From the NCBI GenBank assembly GCA_002342365.1, contig DDPV01000018.1:34413-39620 (forward strand): 5,208 nt of DNA, in the 5' to 3' direction. Position 1 is the stretch's first letter; every line of letters starts with the position of its first letter. The notes beneath the pieces are model-generated. The model saw nothing but the letters and a program-made list of their open reading frames with translations, searched no databases and was not told the DNA's origin. Below are positions 1-5,208 of this stretch, piece by piece. Both the position numbers and the translations under genes were made by a program. The stretch is from Burkholderiales bacterium UBA2459 (GTDB lineage: Bacteria > Pseudomonadota > Gammaproteobacteria > Burkholderiales > Burkholderiaceae_E).

Positions 1-812
1 GCGCTGCGCAATTTGTTGCTGACTCCAAAGATGGTCAAGCGATAGGCATGAATCCGGTCAAGATCCATCGACACCGATTTGACCGCGTCCACGAATCCCA
101 CCAGCGCAAGTCTTCCCTGATAGGCAAGTGATCGCAAGCAGGCCTCGGCAACCGAGCCGCCCACATTGTTGATGGCAAGCTCAACGCCTTTGCCCTTCGT
201 CACTGCCATGACCGCATCGACAAAGTCAGCGCCGCGACTCAGGATAGCGTTCTGAAGCCCAAAAGACTTTAACCGATCTAATTTTTCATCCGAGCTCGAG
301 GTACCGATAACATGGGCGCCGAGCGCTTGCGCCATTTGCAGGCAGGCCACACCCACACCCGAGCTCACAGCGGTGACCAGGCAGGATTGCCCTGGTTTGA
401 GATCACCCCCAACCACGACCATGTCGTATGCAACCAAATAGGCAATCGGAATGCAGGCGGCCTCGAACCAGGAGAGTTGATCGGGAACCGGTAAAAGATC
501 CTGCGCCTCGATCAAGGCGTACTGAGCAAATCCGCCCGGGGAACGGCCCATCACCCGCGACCCGATCTGGAGCGGGAAGCGCAGGGTTGTGGCGGCTTCA
601 GCACCGATGGCGATCACCTCGCCAGTGGCCTCCATGCCACAGGGTTTGGGGGCAGCAGCGCCGCCCGCCACCGCCATGCCGACGAGAAACTCACCCCGAT
701 TCAGCGAAGCTGCCCGTACCTGAATCAGCACCTGCTGAGGACCGGGTTCGGGCCTTGGTCTGTCGACCAGCGACAAGGCCTGGGTAAGCGGGTCGAGCAT
801 CCAGGCTTTCAA
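1..812 (-). CDS. NADPH:quinone oxidoreductase-like MDR-family dehydrogenase, C-terminus cut by window edge
   Basis: This is a medium-chain dehydrogenase/reductase of the zinc-independent quinone oxidoreductase type, a presumed cytosolic NAD(P)H-dependent reductase of quinones or other electrophilic carbonyls; the true substrate cannot be read from sequence. The visible 270 residues start (M)KAWMLDPLTQALSL. The N-terminal GroES-like part carries AASLNRGEF (34–42), GMEATGEV (59–66) and GGFAQYAL (93–100). The Rossmann part has AVSSGVGVACLQMAQALGA (148–166) for the dinucleotide phosphate, then VIGTSSSDEKL and a late GVSNKLRS segment. The cysteine cluster of zinc alcohol dehydrogenases is absent. 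The start is TTG: it gives the family-typical KAW beginning and sits just after a GGAGGGGG ribosome binding site; the in-frame ATG four codons later has a poorer position. By family length (about 330–340 residues) some 60–70 residues lie beyond base 1. It follows pnp by 87 bases without a visible terminator, so co-transcription is inferred. Confidence 0.9.
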   Translation of the reverse strand, partial: MKAWMLDPLTQALSLVDRPRPEPGPQQVLIQVRAASLNRGEFLVGMAVAGGAAAPKPCGMEATGEVIAIGAEAATTLRFPLQIGSRVMGRSPGGFAQYALIEAQDLLPVPDQLSWFEAACIPIAYLVAYDMVVVGGDLKPGQSCLVTAVSSGVGVACLQMAQALGAHVIGTSSSDEKLDRLKSFGLQNAILSRGADFVDAVMAVTKGKGVELAINNVGGSVAEACLRSLAYQGRLALVGFVDAVKSVSMDLDRIHAYRLTIFGVSNKLRS

Positions 813-820
813 CGGCTCAA

Positions 821-828
821 CCCCCTCC
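821..828 (-). promoter_or_regulatory. Ribosome binding site deciding the TTG start of the oxidoreductase
   Basis: The minus strand reads GGAGGGGG here, followed by TGAGCCG-type spacing of 8 bases to TTG at 812. The core GGAGG lies 11 bases from the TTG and 23 from the next in-frame ATG (800), so the TTG is strongly preferred. Confidence 0.7.
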
Positions 829-899
829 AAAGCATGCCTGCAGCCTCGGGCAGGAGCCTTCCGAGCTTTTGCCCGCGCAGCCTTGAACGACTCATCGAC

Positions 900-3044
900 T
901 CAGTGAGGCGCTGTCTCATCGGGTGCGGCATGCGGCGCTGCTTCATCCGCAGCAGCAGCCTTCATGGATAAGCGCAAACGCCCCTTGTCGTCAGCTTCAA
1001 TCACTTTGACCCGAACAATCTGGCCCTCTTTCACATAGTCGCCGACATTGTTGACCCGCTCCTGCGCGATTTGCGATACATGCAAGAGGCCGTCGCGGCC
1101 AGGCATCACCTGAACAATCGCTCCAAAATCCAGAATTCGTAGCACCGGACCTTCGTAAATCTTGCCGACTTCGACTTCCGCGGTGAGGTTCTCGATCATC
1201 TGTTGCGCCCGCTTGGCCGCCTGTGCGTCGACTGCAGCGATCGTGATCGAACCGTCGTCCTGGATATCGATCTGCGTGCCGGTTTCCTCGGTAATCTGAC
1301 GAATGGTTGCGCCACCTTTTCCGATCACATCGCGGATACGCTCCGGATTGATCTTCATGGTGTACATACGGGGCGCAAAGTCCGACAGTTCGCTACGAGC
1401 GCCAGAAACAGCGTCGCGCATTTTGCCAAGAATGTGCAAGCGACCTTCTTTCGCCTGCGCAAGCGCCACCTGCATGATTTCCTTGGTAATGCCCTGAATC
1501 TTGATATCCATTTGCAAGGCGGTAACACCTTGCTCGGTCCCGGCAACCTTGAAGTCCATGTCCCCGAGATGATCCTCATCACCGAGAATGTCTGACAGCA
1601 CCGCAAATCGCGATCCCTCTTTGATCAAGCCCATGGCAATCCCAGCCACATGCGCTTTGATCGGAACACCAGCGTCCATCATCGCAAGGCAACCGCCACA
1701 CACAGAGGCCATGGACGATGAGCCATTCGATTCGGTGATTTCGGACACCACGCGGATGGAATAGCCAAAACTCGCCACATCAGGCAACAAAGGTGAAAGC
1801 GCACGCTTGGCTAGCCTTCCGTGCCCGATTTCGCGGCGCTTGGGACTACCTACCCTGCCGGTTTCGCCGGTGGCATAGGGTGGCATGTTGTAGTGAAGCA
1901 TGAACCGTTCACGATACTCGCCATTGATCGCATCAATCACCTGCTCATCGCGGTTGGTTCCGAGGGTTGCAACAACCAGCGCCTGGGTTTCTCCTCGGGT
2001 GAAGAGCGCTGAGCCATGAGCTCGTGGCAATACCCCAGTGCGGATCGCTATGGGACGAACGGTTCTCGTGTCGCGGCCATCGATTCGCGGTTCGCCCGAA
2101 AGAATCTGTGAGCGGACAATTCGGGACTGCAACTCAAAGAGCATGTTGCCGACCTCGGTACTGTCGGGCGCAGCCAGACCTTGACTCGCCGCCTCGTCAG
2201 CAAGCGCCTTGGCAAGCGCTTTTTCGACCGCAGCGACTTGCGCCGTGCGCGCCTGCTTATCGCGCAGGCTGTAGGCTGCACGCATGTCAGCCTCGGCCAG
2301 TTCGTTGATTCTGGCAAGCATCGCCTCGTTTCGTGCGGCAGCCTGCCATTCCCATTCGGGTTTACCCCCGGCTTCAACCAACTCGTGAATAGCGTTGATC
2401 ACCGTTTGCATTTGCTCATGGCCAAAGACCACCGCAGCCAGCATCAGGTCTTCGGATAACTCATGCGCTTCGGATTCCACCATCAACACGGCCGCCTCGG
2501 TTCCGGCCACCACCAAATCGAGTTTGGAGGCAGACATTTGCGACACAGCAGGGTTGAGCACAAACTGACCGTCGATATAGCCAACGCGCGCAGCGCCGAG
2601 CGGGCCGTTGAACGGTATGCCAGAAATTGAAAGCGCCGCAGCGGCAGCAATCATCGCTGCAATGTCTGAGTCAACCTCGGGATTGCTCGACATCAAGGTA
2701 ACCACCACTTGCACTTCGTTATAAAAACCTTCAGGAAATAAAGGTCGAATCGGACGATCAATCAAGCGCGAAATCAAGGTCTCGCGCTCGGTCGGACGAC
2801 CCTCACGCTTGAAAAACCCGCCTGGAATTCTTCCGGCTGCGTAGAACTTTTCGATGTAATCGACGGTCAGCGGAAAAAAGTCCTGGCCAGGTTTTGCATG
2901 TTTTGCACCGACCACGGTAGCCAGCACCACGGTATCGTCCACATTGACCATCACCGCACCACCGGCCTGGCGCGCAATCTCGCCGGTTTCAATCGTTACA
3001 GTATTTGAACCGTACATGAATGATTTTTTTGCAATTTCGAACAC
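900..3044 (-). CDS. pnp: Polyribonucleotide nucleotidyltransferase (polynucleotide phosphorylase, PNPase)
   Basis: PNPase (EC 2.7.7.8) is a trimeric 3'-to-5' exoribonuclease that uses phosphate to release nucleoside diphosphates, and can run in reverse to add tails; it acts in cytosolic mRNA decay. All 714 residues are present, the usual length. Domains in order: RNase PH-like 1 (about 10–145, with the RNA-contact loop FFKR at 77–80), helical linker (about 245–315), RNase PH-like 2 (about 325–545), KH (about 560–620, with GKGG at 575–578) and S1 (about 626–695). The active site looks intact: R403/R404 and H408 in KRREIGHGR, S442–S444 in SNGSSSMAS, and D491 and D497 in DEDHLGDMD, matching E. 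coli D486 and D492 with an offset of five. The start is GTG; the frame has a stop (TGA) four codons upstream, and the next in-frame ATG is codon 10 without a ribosome binding site. The tail after S1 is a short Ala/Pro/His/acidic stretch ending ETAPH. It lies 98 bases after rpsO. Confidence 0.98.
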   Translation of the reverse strand: MFEIAKKSFMYGSNTVTIETGEIARQAGGAVMVNVDDTVVLATVVGAKHAKPGQDFFPLTVDYIEKFYAAGRIPGGFFKREGRPTERETLISRLIDRPIRPLFPEGFYNEVQVVVTLMSSNPEVDSDIAAMIAAAAALSISGIPFNGPLGAARVGYIDGQFVLNPAVSQMSASKLDLVVAGTEAAVLMVESEAHELSEDLMLAAVVFGHEQMQTVINAIHELVEAGGKPEWEWQAAARNEAMLARINELAEADMRAAYSLRDKQARTAQVAAVEKALAKALADEAASQGLAAPDSTEVGNMLFELQSRIVRSQILSGEPRIDGRDTRTVRPIAIRTGVLPRAHGSALFTRGETQALVVATLGTNRDEQVIDAINGEYRERFMLHYNMPPYATGETGRVGSPKRREIGHGRLAKRALSPLLPDVASFGYSIRVVSEITESNGSSSMASVCGGCLAMMDAGVPIKAHVAGIAMGLIKEGSRFAVLSDILGDEDHLGDMDFKVAGTEQGVTALQMDIKIQGITKEIMQVALAQAKEGRLHILGKMRDAVSGARSELSDFAPRMYTMKINPERIRDVIGKGGATIRQITEETGTQIDIQDDGSITIAAVDAQAAKRAQQMIENLTAEVEVGKIYEGPVLRILDFGAIVQVMPGRDGLLHVSQIAQERVNNVGDYVKEGQIVRVKVIEADDKGRLRLSMKAAAADEAAPHAAPDETAPH

Positions 3045-3053
3045 GTTTTGACA

Positions 3054-3058
3054 TCCTC
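3054..3058 (-). promoter_or_regulatory. Ribosome binding site for the GTG start of pnp
   Basis: The minus strand reads GAGGA, 9 bases before the GTG at 3044. This spacing, together with the in-frame stop just upstream, fixes the GTG as the start. The same bases overlap two out-of-frame ATG codons (ATGAGGATG). Confidence 0.75.
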
Positions 3059-3066
3059 ATAAAGGC

Positions 3067-3091
3067 CCGCGCGAATCATCAGGCGGCGCGG
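3067..3091 (-). promoter_or_regulatory. GC-rich hairpin in the pnp leader
   Basis: The minus strand forms a perfect 6-bp stem, CCGCGC with GCGCGG, around a 13-base loop, ending 8 bases before the GAGGA ribosome binding site. A competing hairpin, GGCG with CGCC around AACCG, uses some of the same bases, so the region could switch. In E. coli the pnp leader stem-loop is cut by RNase III and then used by PNPase to repress its own mRNA; a similar role here is inference only, and this stem is much shorter than the E. coli one. Confidence 0.4.
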
Positions 3092-3104
3092 TTCGCCAGA
3101 CAAC

Positions 3105-3134
3105 AAAAAACCCGCAAGTTGGCTTGCGGGTTTT
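3105..3134 (-). terminator. Rho-independent terminator after rpsO
   Basis: Reading the minus strand, a perfect 8-bp stem CCCGCAAG / CTTGCGGG closes a CCAA loop and is followed by six T; four A precede the stem and can pair with the first four T. It begins 8 bases after the rpsO stop codon. The position matches the terminator between rpsO and pnp in E. coli, where readthrough supplies part of the pnp mRNA. The flanking A/T runs make it look usable from either strand, but only the minus strand has a gene to end. Confidence 0.9.
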
Positions 3135-3142
3135 GATTGGGC

Positions 3143-3412
3143 TTAGTTGCGCAAGCCTAATCGTTCGATCAGGGCCCGGTAGCCCGCCAGATTCGTGCGC
3201 TTGAGGTAGTCGAGCAATTTGCGGCGTCGACTCACCATTTTGAGCAGACCACGCCGGGAATGGAAGTCCTTTTTGTGCTGTTTGAAGTGCTCGGTCAACT
3301 CGATGATCCGAGCGGTGAGCAAGGCAACCTGAACTTCGGGTGAACCTGTATCGCCAGCTTTACGCTGGTAATCGCCCATGATTTTTTGTTTGTCGATGGT
3401 CGCGACAGCCAT
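3143..3412 (-). CDS. rpsO: 30S ribosomal protein S15
   Basis: S15 is a primary 16S rRNA-binding protein that binds the three-way junction of the central domain (helices 20, 21 and 22) and starts assembly of the 30S platform. The protein is 89 residues, the same length as in E. coli. The diagnostic blocks are DTGSPEVQVALLTARI (21–36) and HKKDFHSRRGLLKMV (46–60), followed by SRRRKLLDYLKR. The known RNA contacts are conserved: T22, G23, Q28, H42, D49 and S52 counting the initiator Met. The start is an ATG with an AAGGGGA ribosome binding site 6 bases away. It has its own probable promoter and terminator, separating it from leuA upstream and partly from pnp downstream. In E. coli S15 represses its own translation through the mRNA leader; the leader here is also highly structured (see those entries). 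Confidence 0.99.
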   Translation of the reverse strand: MAVATIDKQKIMGDYQRKAGDTGSPEVQVALLTARIIELTEHFKQHKKDFHSRRGLLKMVSRRRKLLDYLKRTNLAGYRALIERLGLRN

Positions 3413-3418
3413 GCTAAG

Positions 3419-3425
3419 TCCCCTT
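3419..3425 (-). promoter_or_regulatory. Ribosome binding site of rpsO, possible target of leader pairing
   Basis: The minus strand reads AAGGGGA, 6 bases before the ATG. Its GGGGA part (3423–3419) is complementary to UUCCC (3489–3485) in the loop of the first leader hairpin, with one U·G pair, so it could be occluded or held in a pseudoknot. Confidence 0.8.
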
Positions 3426-3429
3426 GATT

Positions 3430-3467
3430 ATCGGGCTTGAACGCATAGACGCGTGGAAAGCCCCGAT
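3430..3467 (-). promoter_or_regulatory. Second hairpin of the rpsO leader
   Basis: On the minus strand ATCGGGGCTT pairs with AAGCCCGAT, giving nine base pairs with one bulged G. Inside it, after a small internal loop, ACGC pairs with GCGT around GTCTAT (3454–3441). The hairpin ends only 4 bases before the ribosome binding site. It is too long and too well paired to be expected by chance in a gap this short; a role in S15 control is inferred from its position. Confidence 0.6.
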
Positions 3468-3474
3468 TAACTTG

Positions 3475-3499
3475 CGTCTTGGCTGGGAATGCCAAGACG
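3475..3499 (-). promoter_or_regulatory. First hairpin of the rpsO leader, loop complementary to the ribosome binding site
   Basis: A perfect 9-bp stem, CGTCTTGGC with GCCAAGACG, closes a 7-base loop ATTCCCA. No T run follows, so it is not a terminator. It lies within the first tens of bases of the predicted rpsO transcript. The loop bases UUCCC can pair with GGGGA of the rpsO ribosome binding site, which would make a pseudoknot enclosing the second hairpin. Confidence 0.65.
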
Positions 3500-3512
3500 T
3501 GCTGAACCCGAG

Positions 3513-3541
3513 AGTATAGCCTGAGTGAAATGAAGCTGCAA
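3513..3541 (-). promoter_or_regulatory. Probable sigma-70 type promoter of rpsO
   Basis: The -10 box is TATACT (3518–3513), five of six to consensus. Seventeen bases upstream is TTGCAG (3541–3536), a weak -35 box that keeps only the TTG. Transcription would start near 3505, giving a leader of roughly 90 bases that contains both hairpins. The location directly after the leuA terminator fits an independent rpsO promoter. Confidence 0.6.
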
Positions 3542-3560
3542 TCTGCGACTTCAAAACCGC

Positions 3561-3594
3561 AAAAAGGGCGCAAACCGCTGGCGGCAGCAAGCCC
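3561..3594 (-). terminator. Rho-independent terminator after leuA
   Basis: On the minus strand GGGC (3594–3591) pairs with GCCC (3569–3566), with further pairing inside (GC with GC, then CCG with CGG around CCAG), and five T follow directly. It starts 25 bases after the leuA stop codon. The inner part can fold in more than one way, for example GCTG with CAGC, so the exact stem is uncertain; the outer stem plus T run is the support. Confidence 0.65.
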
Positions 3595-3619
3595 TACGGA
3601 TGCATCCGATCAACTAACG

Positions 3620-5161
3620 CTAGGCCTGCGGGTTGAGCCGCTCATGCTTGTCTTGCAACTTGTTCAATGCACCGATATAAGCTTTAGCTGAGGCCACGAT
3701 AATGTCCGGGTCAGCCCCAACACCGTTGACGATCCGCCCGCCTCGCGACAATCGCACAGTGACTTCGCCCTGCGATTCGGTTCCGGTGGTAATGGCGTTC
3801 ACCGAATAAAGCAAAAGTTCTGCGCCCGAACCGATCTCTGATTCGATCGCTTTAAAAACCGCATCGACCGGACCGTTACCCTCAGCCTCGCTACTCACCT
3901 CTCGCCCGTCAACCGTCATCACCACTTGTCCATGAGGCCGACCGCCGGTTTTTGACGATTGCTCAAGCGACAGCAGCCGGTAGCAGTCATGGGTGGCCAT
4001 TTGCATGGCCTGATCCGACACCAGTGCCTGGATATCTTCATCAAGAATCTCAGCTTTGCGATCCGCGAGTTCTTTAAATCGCATGAAGGCGGCGTTCACC
4101 GCCTGGTCGCTTTCCATCTCGATACCCAGTTCTTGCAAGCGTTGTTTGAACGCGTTGCGGCCTGAGAGCTTTCCCAAGACAATGCGGTTCGTCGTCCAGC
4201 CGACGTCCTCGGCGCGCATGATTTCATAGGTGTCGCGTGCCTTGAGTACGCCGTCTTGATGAATACCCGAAGCATGCGCAAAGGCGTTCGCTCCGACGAC
4301 GGCTTTATTGGGTTGGACTGGAAAACCAGTAATGCCGGAGACGAGTTTGCTCGAGGGAACGATCTGGGTGGTGTCGATGCCCAAGGTCAAATCGAAATAA
4401 TCGCGACGGGTCTTCAAGGCCATGACAACTTCTTCAAGCGAAGTGTTGCCCGCACGCTCTCCCAGCCCATTGACGGTGCATTCGATTTGGCGAGCGCCGG
4501 CACGTTTCACGGCAGCCAATGAATTAGCCACGGCCATGCCGAGATCATTGTGGCAATGGACCGACCAAATGGCCTTATCCGAATTGGGTACGCGACGACG
4601 CAACTCGAGGATCATGTCTGCAAAAAGCTCAGGAACCGCATAGCCCACGGTATCCGGAATGTTGATTGTGCGCGCGCCCTCATCGATCACAGCCTCAAGC
4701 ACCCGGCAGAGAAACTCCGGATCCGAGCGGCTTCCGTCTTCGGGCGAAAACTCCACATCATCGGTGAACTTGCGAGCAAAGCGCACCGCCAGGCGTGCTT
4801 GCTCATAAACCTGATCAGGCGTCAGACGCAGCTTTTTTTCCATATGCAAGGCACTGGTTGCGATGAAGGTGTGGATGCGCTTTGCCCTTGCAGGCTCGAG
4901 CGCTTCAGCCGCCCTTGCAATATCGCGGTCATTAGCCCTTGCCAGCGAACAAACCACCGAGTCTTTCACATGCTGAGCAATCGATCGGACCGCATCAAAA
5001 TCCCCGTTGGACGACGCGGCAAAACCGGCTTCGATTACATCGACTTTCAGGCGCTCGAGTTGCTTGGCAATCCTTAATTTCTCATCACGGGTCATCGAAG
5101 CGCCGGGGCTTTGTTCACCGTCGCGCAAGGTTGTGTCAAAAATGATTAAACGATCGCTCAT
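3620..5161 (-). CDS. leuA: 2-isopropylmalate synthase
   Basis: LeuA (EC 2.3.3.13) condenses acetyl-CoA with 2-oxoisovalerate to 2-isopropylmalate, the committed cytosolic step of leucine synthesis, and is normally inhibited by leucine. The 513 residues match the bacterial type of about 510–520. The N-terminal TIM-barrel HMGL-like domain (about 4–270) opens with FDTTLRDGEQSPG (8–20; R13 and metal ligand D14), has VHCHND (201–206; metal ligands H202 and H204) and CTVNGLGERAGN (228–239; N239). A linker region with HASGIHQDGVLK (296–307) follows. The C-terminal regulatory dimer domain (about 395–510) has GNGPVDAVFKAI (428–439) and GADPDIIVASAKAYI (482–496), the family's leucine-binding part. The ATG start gives the family-typical SDRLIIFDTTLRDG beginning; only a weak GAG (5170–5168) precedes it, 6 bases away. 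No leader peptide or attenuator is visible in the 47 bases upstream. Downstream, a terminator separates it from rpsO. Confidence 0.98.
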   Translation of the reverse strand: MSDRLIIFDTTLRDGEQSPGASMTRDEKLRIAKQLERLKVDVIEAGFAASSNGDFDAVRSIAQHVKDSVVCSLARANDRDIARAAEALEPARAKRIHTFIATSALHMEKKLRLTPDQVYEQARLAVRFARKFTDDVEFSPEDGSRSDPEFLCRVLEAVIDEGARTINIPDTVGYAVPELFADMILELRRRVPNSDKAIWSVHCHNDLGMAVANSLAAVKRAGARQIECTVNGLGERAGNTSLEEVVMALKTRRDYFDLTLGIDTTQIVPSSKLVSGITGFPVQPNKAVVGANAFAHASGIHQDGVLKARDTYEIMRAEDVGWTTNRIVLGKLSGRNAFKQRLQELGIEMESDQAVNAAFMRFKELADRKAEILDEDIQALVSDQAMQMATHDCYRLLSLEQSSKTGGRPHGQVVMTVDGREVSSEAEGNGPVDAVFKAIESEIGSGAELLLYSVNAITTGTESQGEVTVRLSRGGRIVNGVGADPDIIVASAKAYIGALNKLQDKHERLNPQA

Positions 5162-5208
5162 GGATTTCTCATCGAAGGTTTAGTGCGGCAGGTATTTCAC
5201 AGAAGCAG
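5162..5208 (-). other. Short upstream region of leuA at the window edge
   Basis: These 47 bases hold no recognisable gene, clear promoter or terminator. All three minus-strand frames contain a stop codon here, so if an upstream gene ends in this sliver it cannot be identified. The leuA promoter, or the gene leuA is co-transcribed with, lies outside the window. Confidence 0.5.

Noticed and set aside
428..787. Plus-strand open frame of 119 codons rich in Arg and Pro, opposite the oxidoreductase
   Set aside because: The minus strand encodes a clear MDR-family protein over the same bases; Arg/Pro-rich composition is typical of a shadow frame.
837..854. Hairpin CCTGC / GCAGG in the pnp–oxidoreductase gap, considered as a terminator
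   Set aside because: Only a 5-bp stem with an 8-base loop and no T run follows on the minus strand.
1203..1595. Plus-strand open frame of 130 codons opposite pnp
   Set aside because: Antisense to the KH/RNase PH part of pnp, where codon structure on the minus strand explains the open frame; protein is featureless.
3077..3110. Possible pnp promoter, TTGTTG with CCTGAT 17 bases downstream
   Set aside because: The -10 candidate matches only three of six consensus bases and the spacer is very GC-rich; not enough to call.
4550..5077. Plus-strand open frame of 175 codons opposite leuA
   Set aside because: It lies wholly antisense to a clear leuA, has no recognisable domain and no supporting ribosome binding site that I can see; a shadow of the GC-rich coding strand.
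5180..5208. Possible last codons of an upstream gene ending in TAA (frame reading ASVKYLPH)
   Set aside because: Eight codons cannot be assigned to a family, and the other two frames also reach stops, so there is no basis for choosing one.
1..5208. Undescribed multi-gene system, mobile element, CRISPR array or defence island
   Set aside because: All coding space is taken by four conserved core genes in one direction with uniform composition; no repeats, integrase or atypical genes were seen.

Overview
The window looks like a stretch of core chromosome from a betaproteobacterium, most likely of the order Burkholderiales. The basis is the gene order leuA – rpsO – pnp – quinone oxidoreductase, which I recall as common there, and the character of the proteins; family-level placement would be a guess. 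Base composition is moderately GC-rich and even. I see no insertion sequence, phage gene, CRISPR array, tRNA or rRNA.

All real genes are on the minus strand, so transcription runs from high to low coordinates. In that order: (1) a 47-base sliver upstream of leuA; (2) leuA (5161–3620), 2-isopropylmalate synthase, the first committed step of leucine synthesis; (3) a gap of about 200 bases holding a leuA terminator, a probable rpsO promoter and a highly structured rpsO leader; (4) rpsO (3412–3143), ribosomal protein S15; (5) a 98-base gap with a strong rpsO terminator and a small pnp leader hairpin; (6) pnp (3044–900), polynucleotide phosphorylase, starting at GTG; (7) an 87-base gap; (8) a zinc-independent NADPH:quinone oxidoreductase-like gene that starts at TTG (812) and runs off the left edge with 270 codons visible.

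The rpsO–pnp pair is the classic translation/RNA-decay unit, in which S15 and PNPase each control their own mRNA in Escherichia coli. The oxidoreductase follows pnp with no visible terminator and is probably a downstream member of the pnp transcript. LeuA is functionally unrelated and is insulated from rpsO by its own terminator.

No undescribed multi-gene system is visible. The most interesting element is the rpsO leader: two strong hairpins precede the Shine-Dalgarno sequence, and the loop of the first can form five base pairs with that Shine-Dalgarno, which suggests an S15-controlled pseudoknot. Two of the four genes use non-ATG starts (GTG, TTG), each supported by a good ribosome binding site, so ATG-based gene calling would misplace or miss them.
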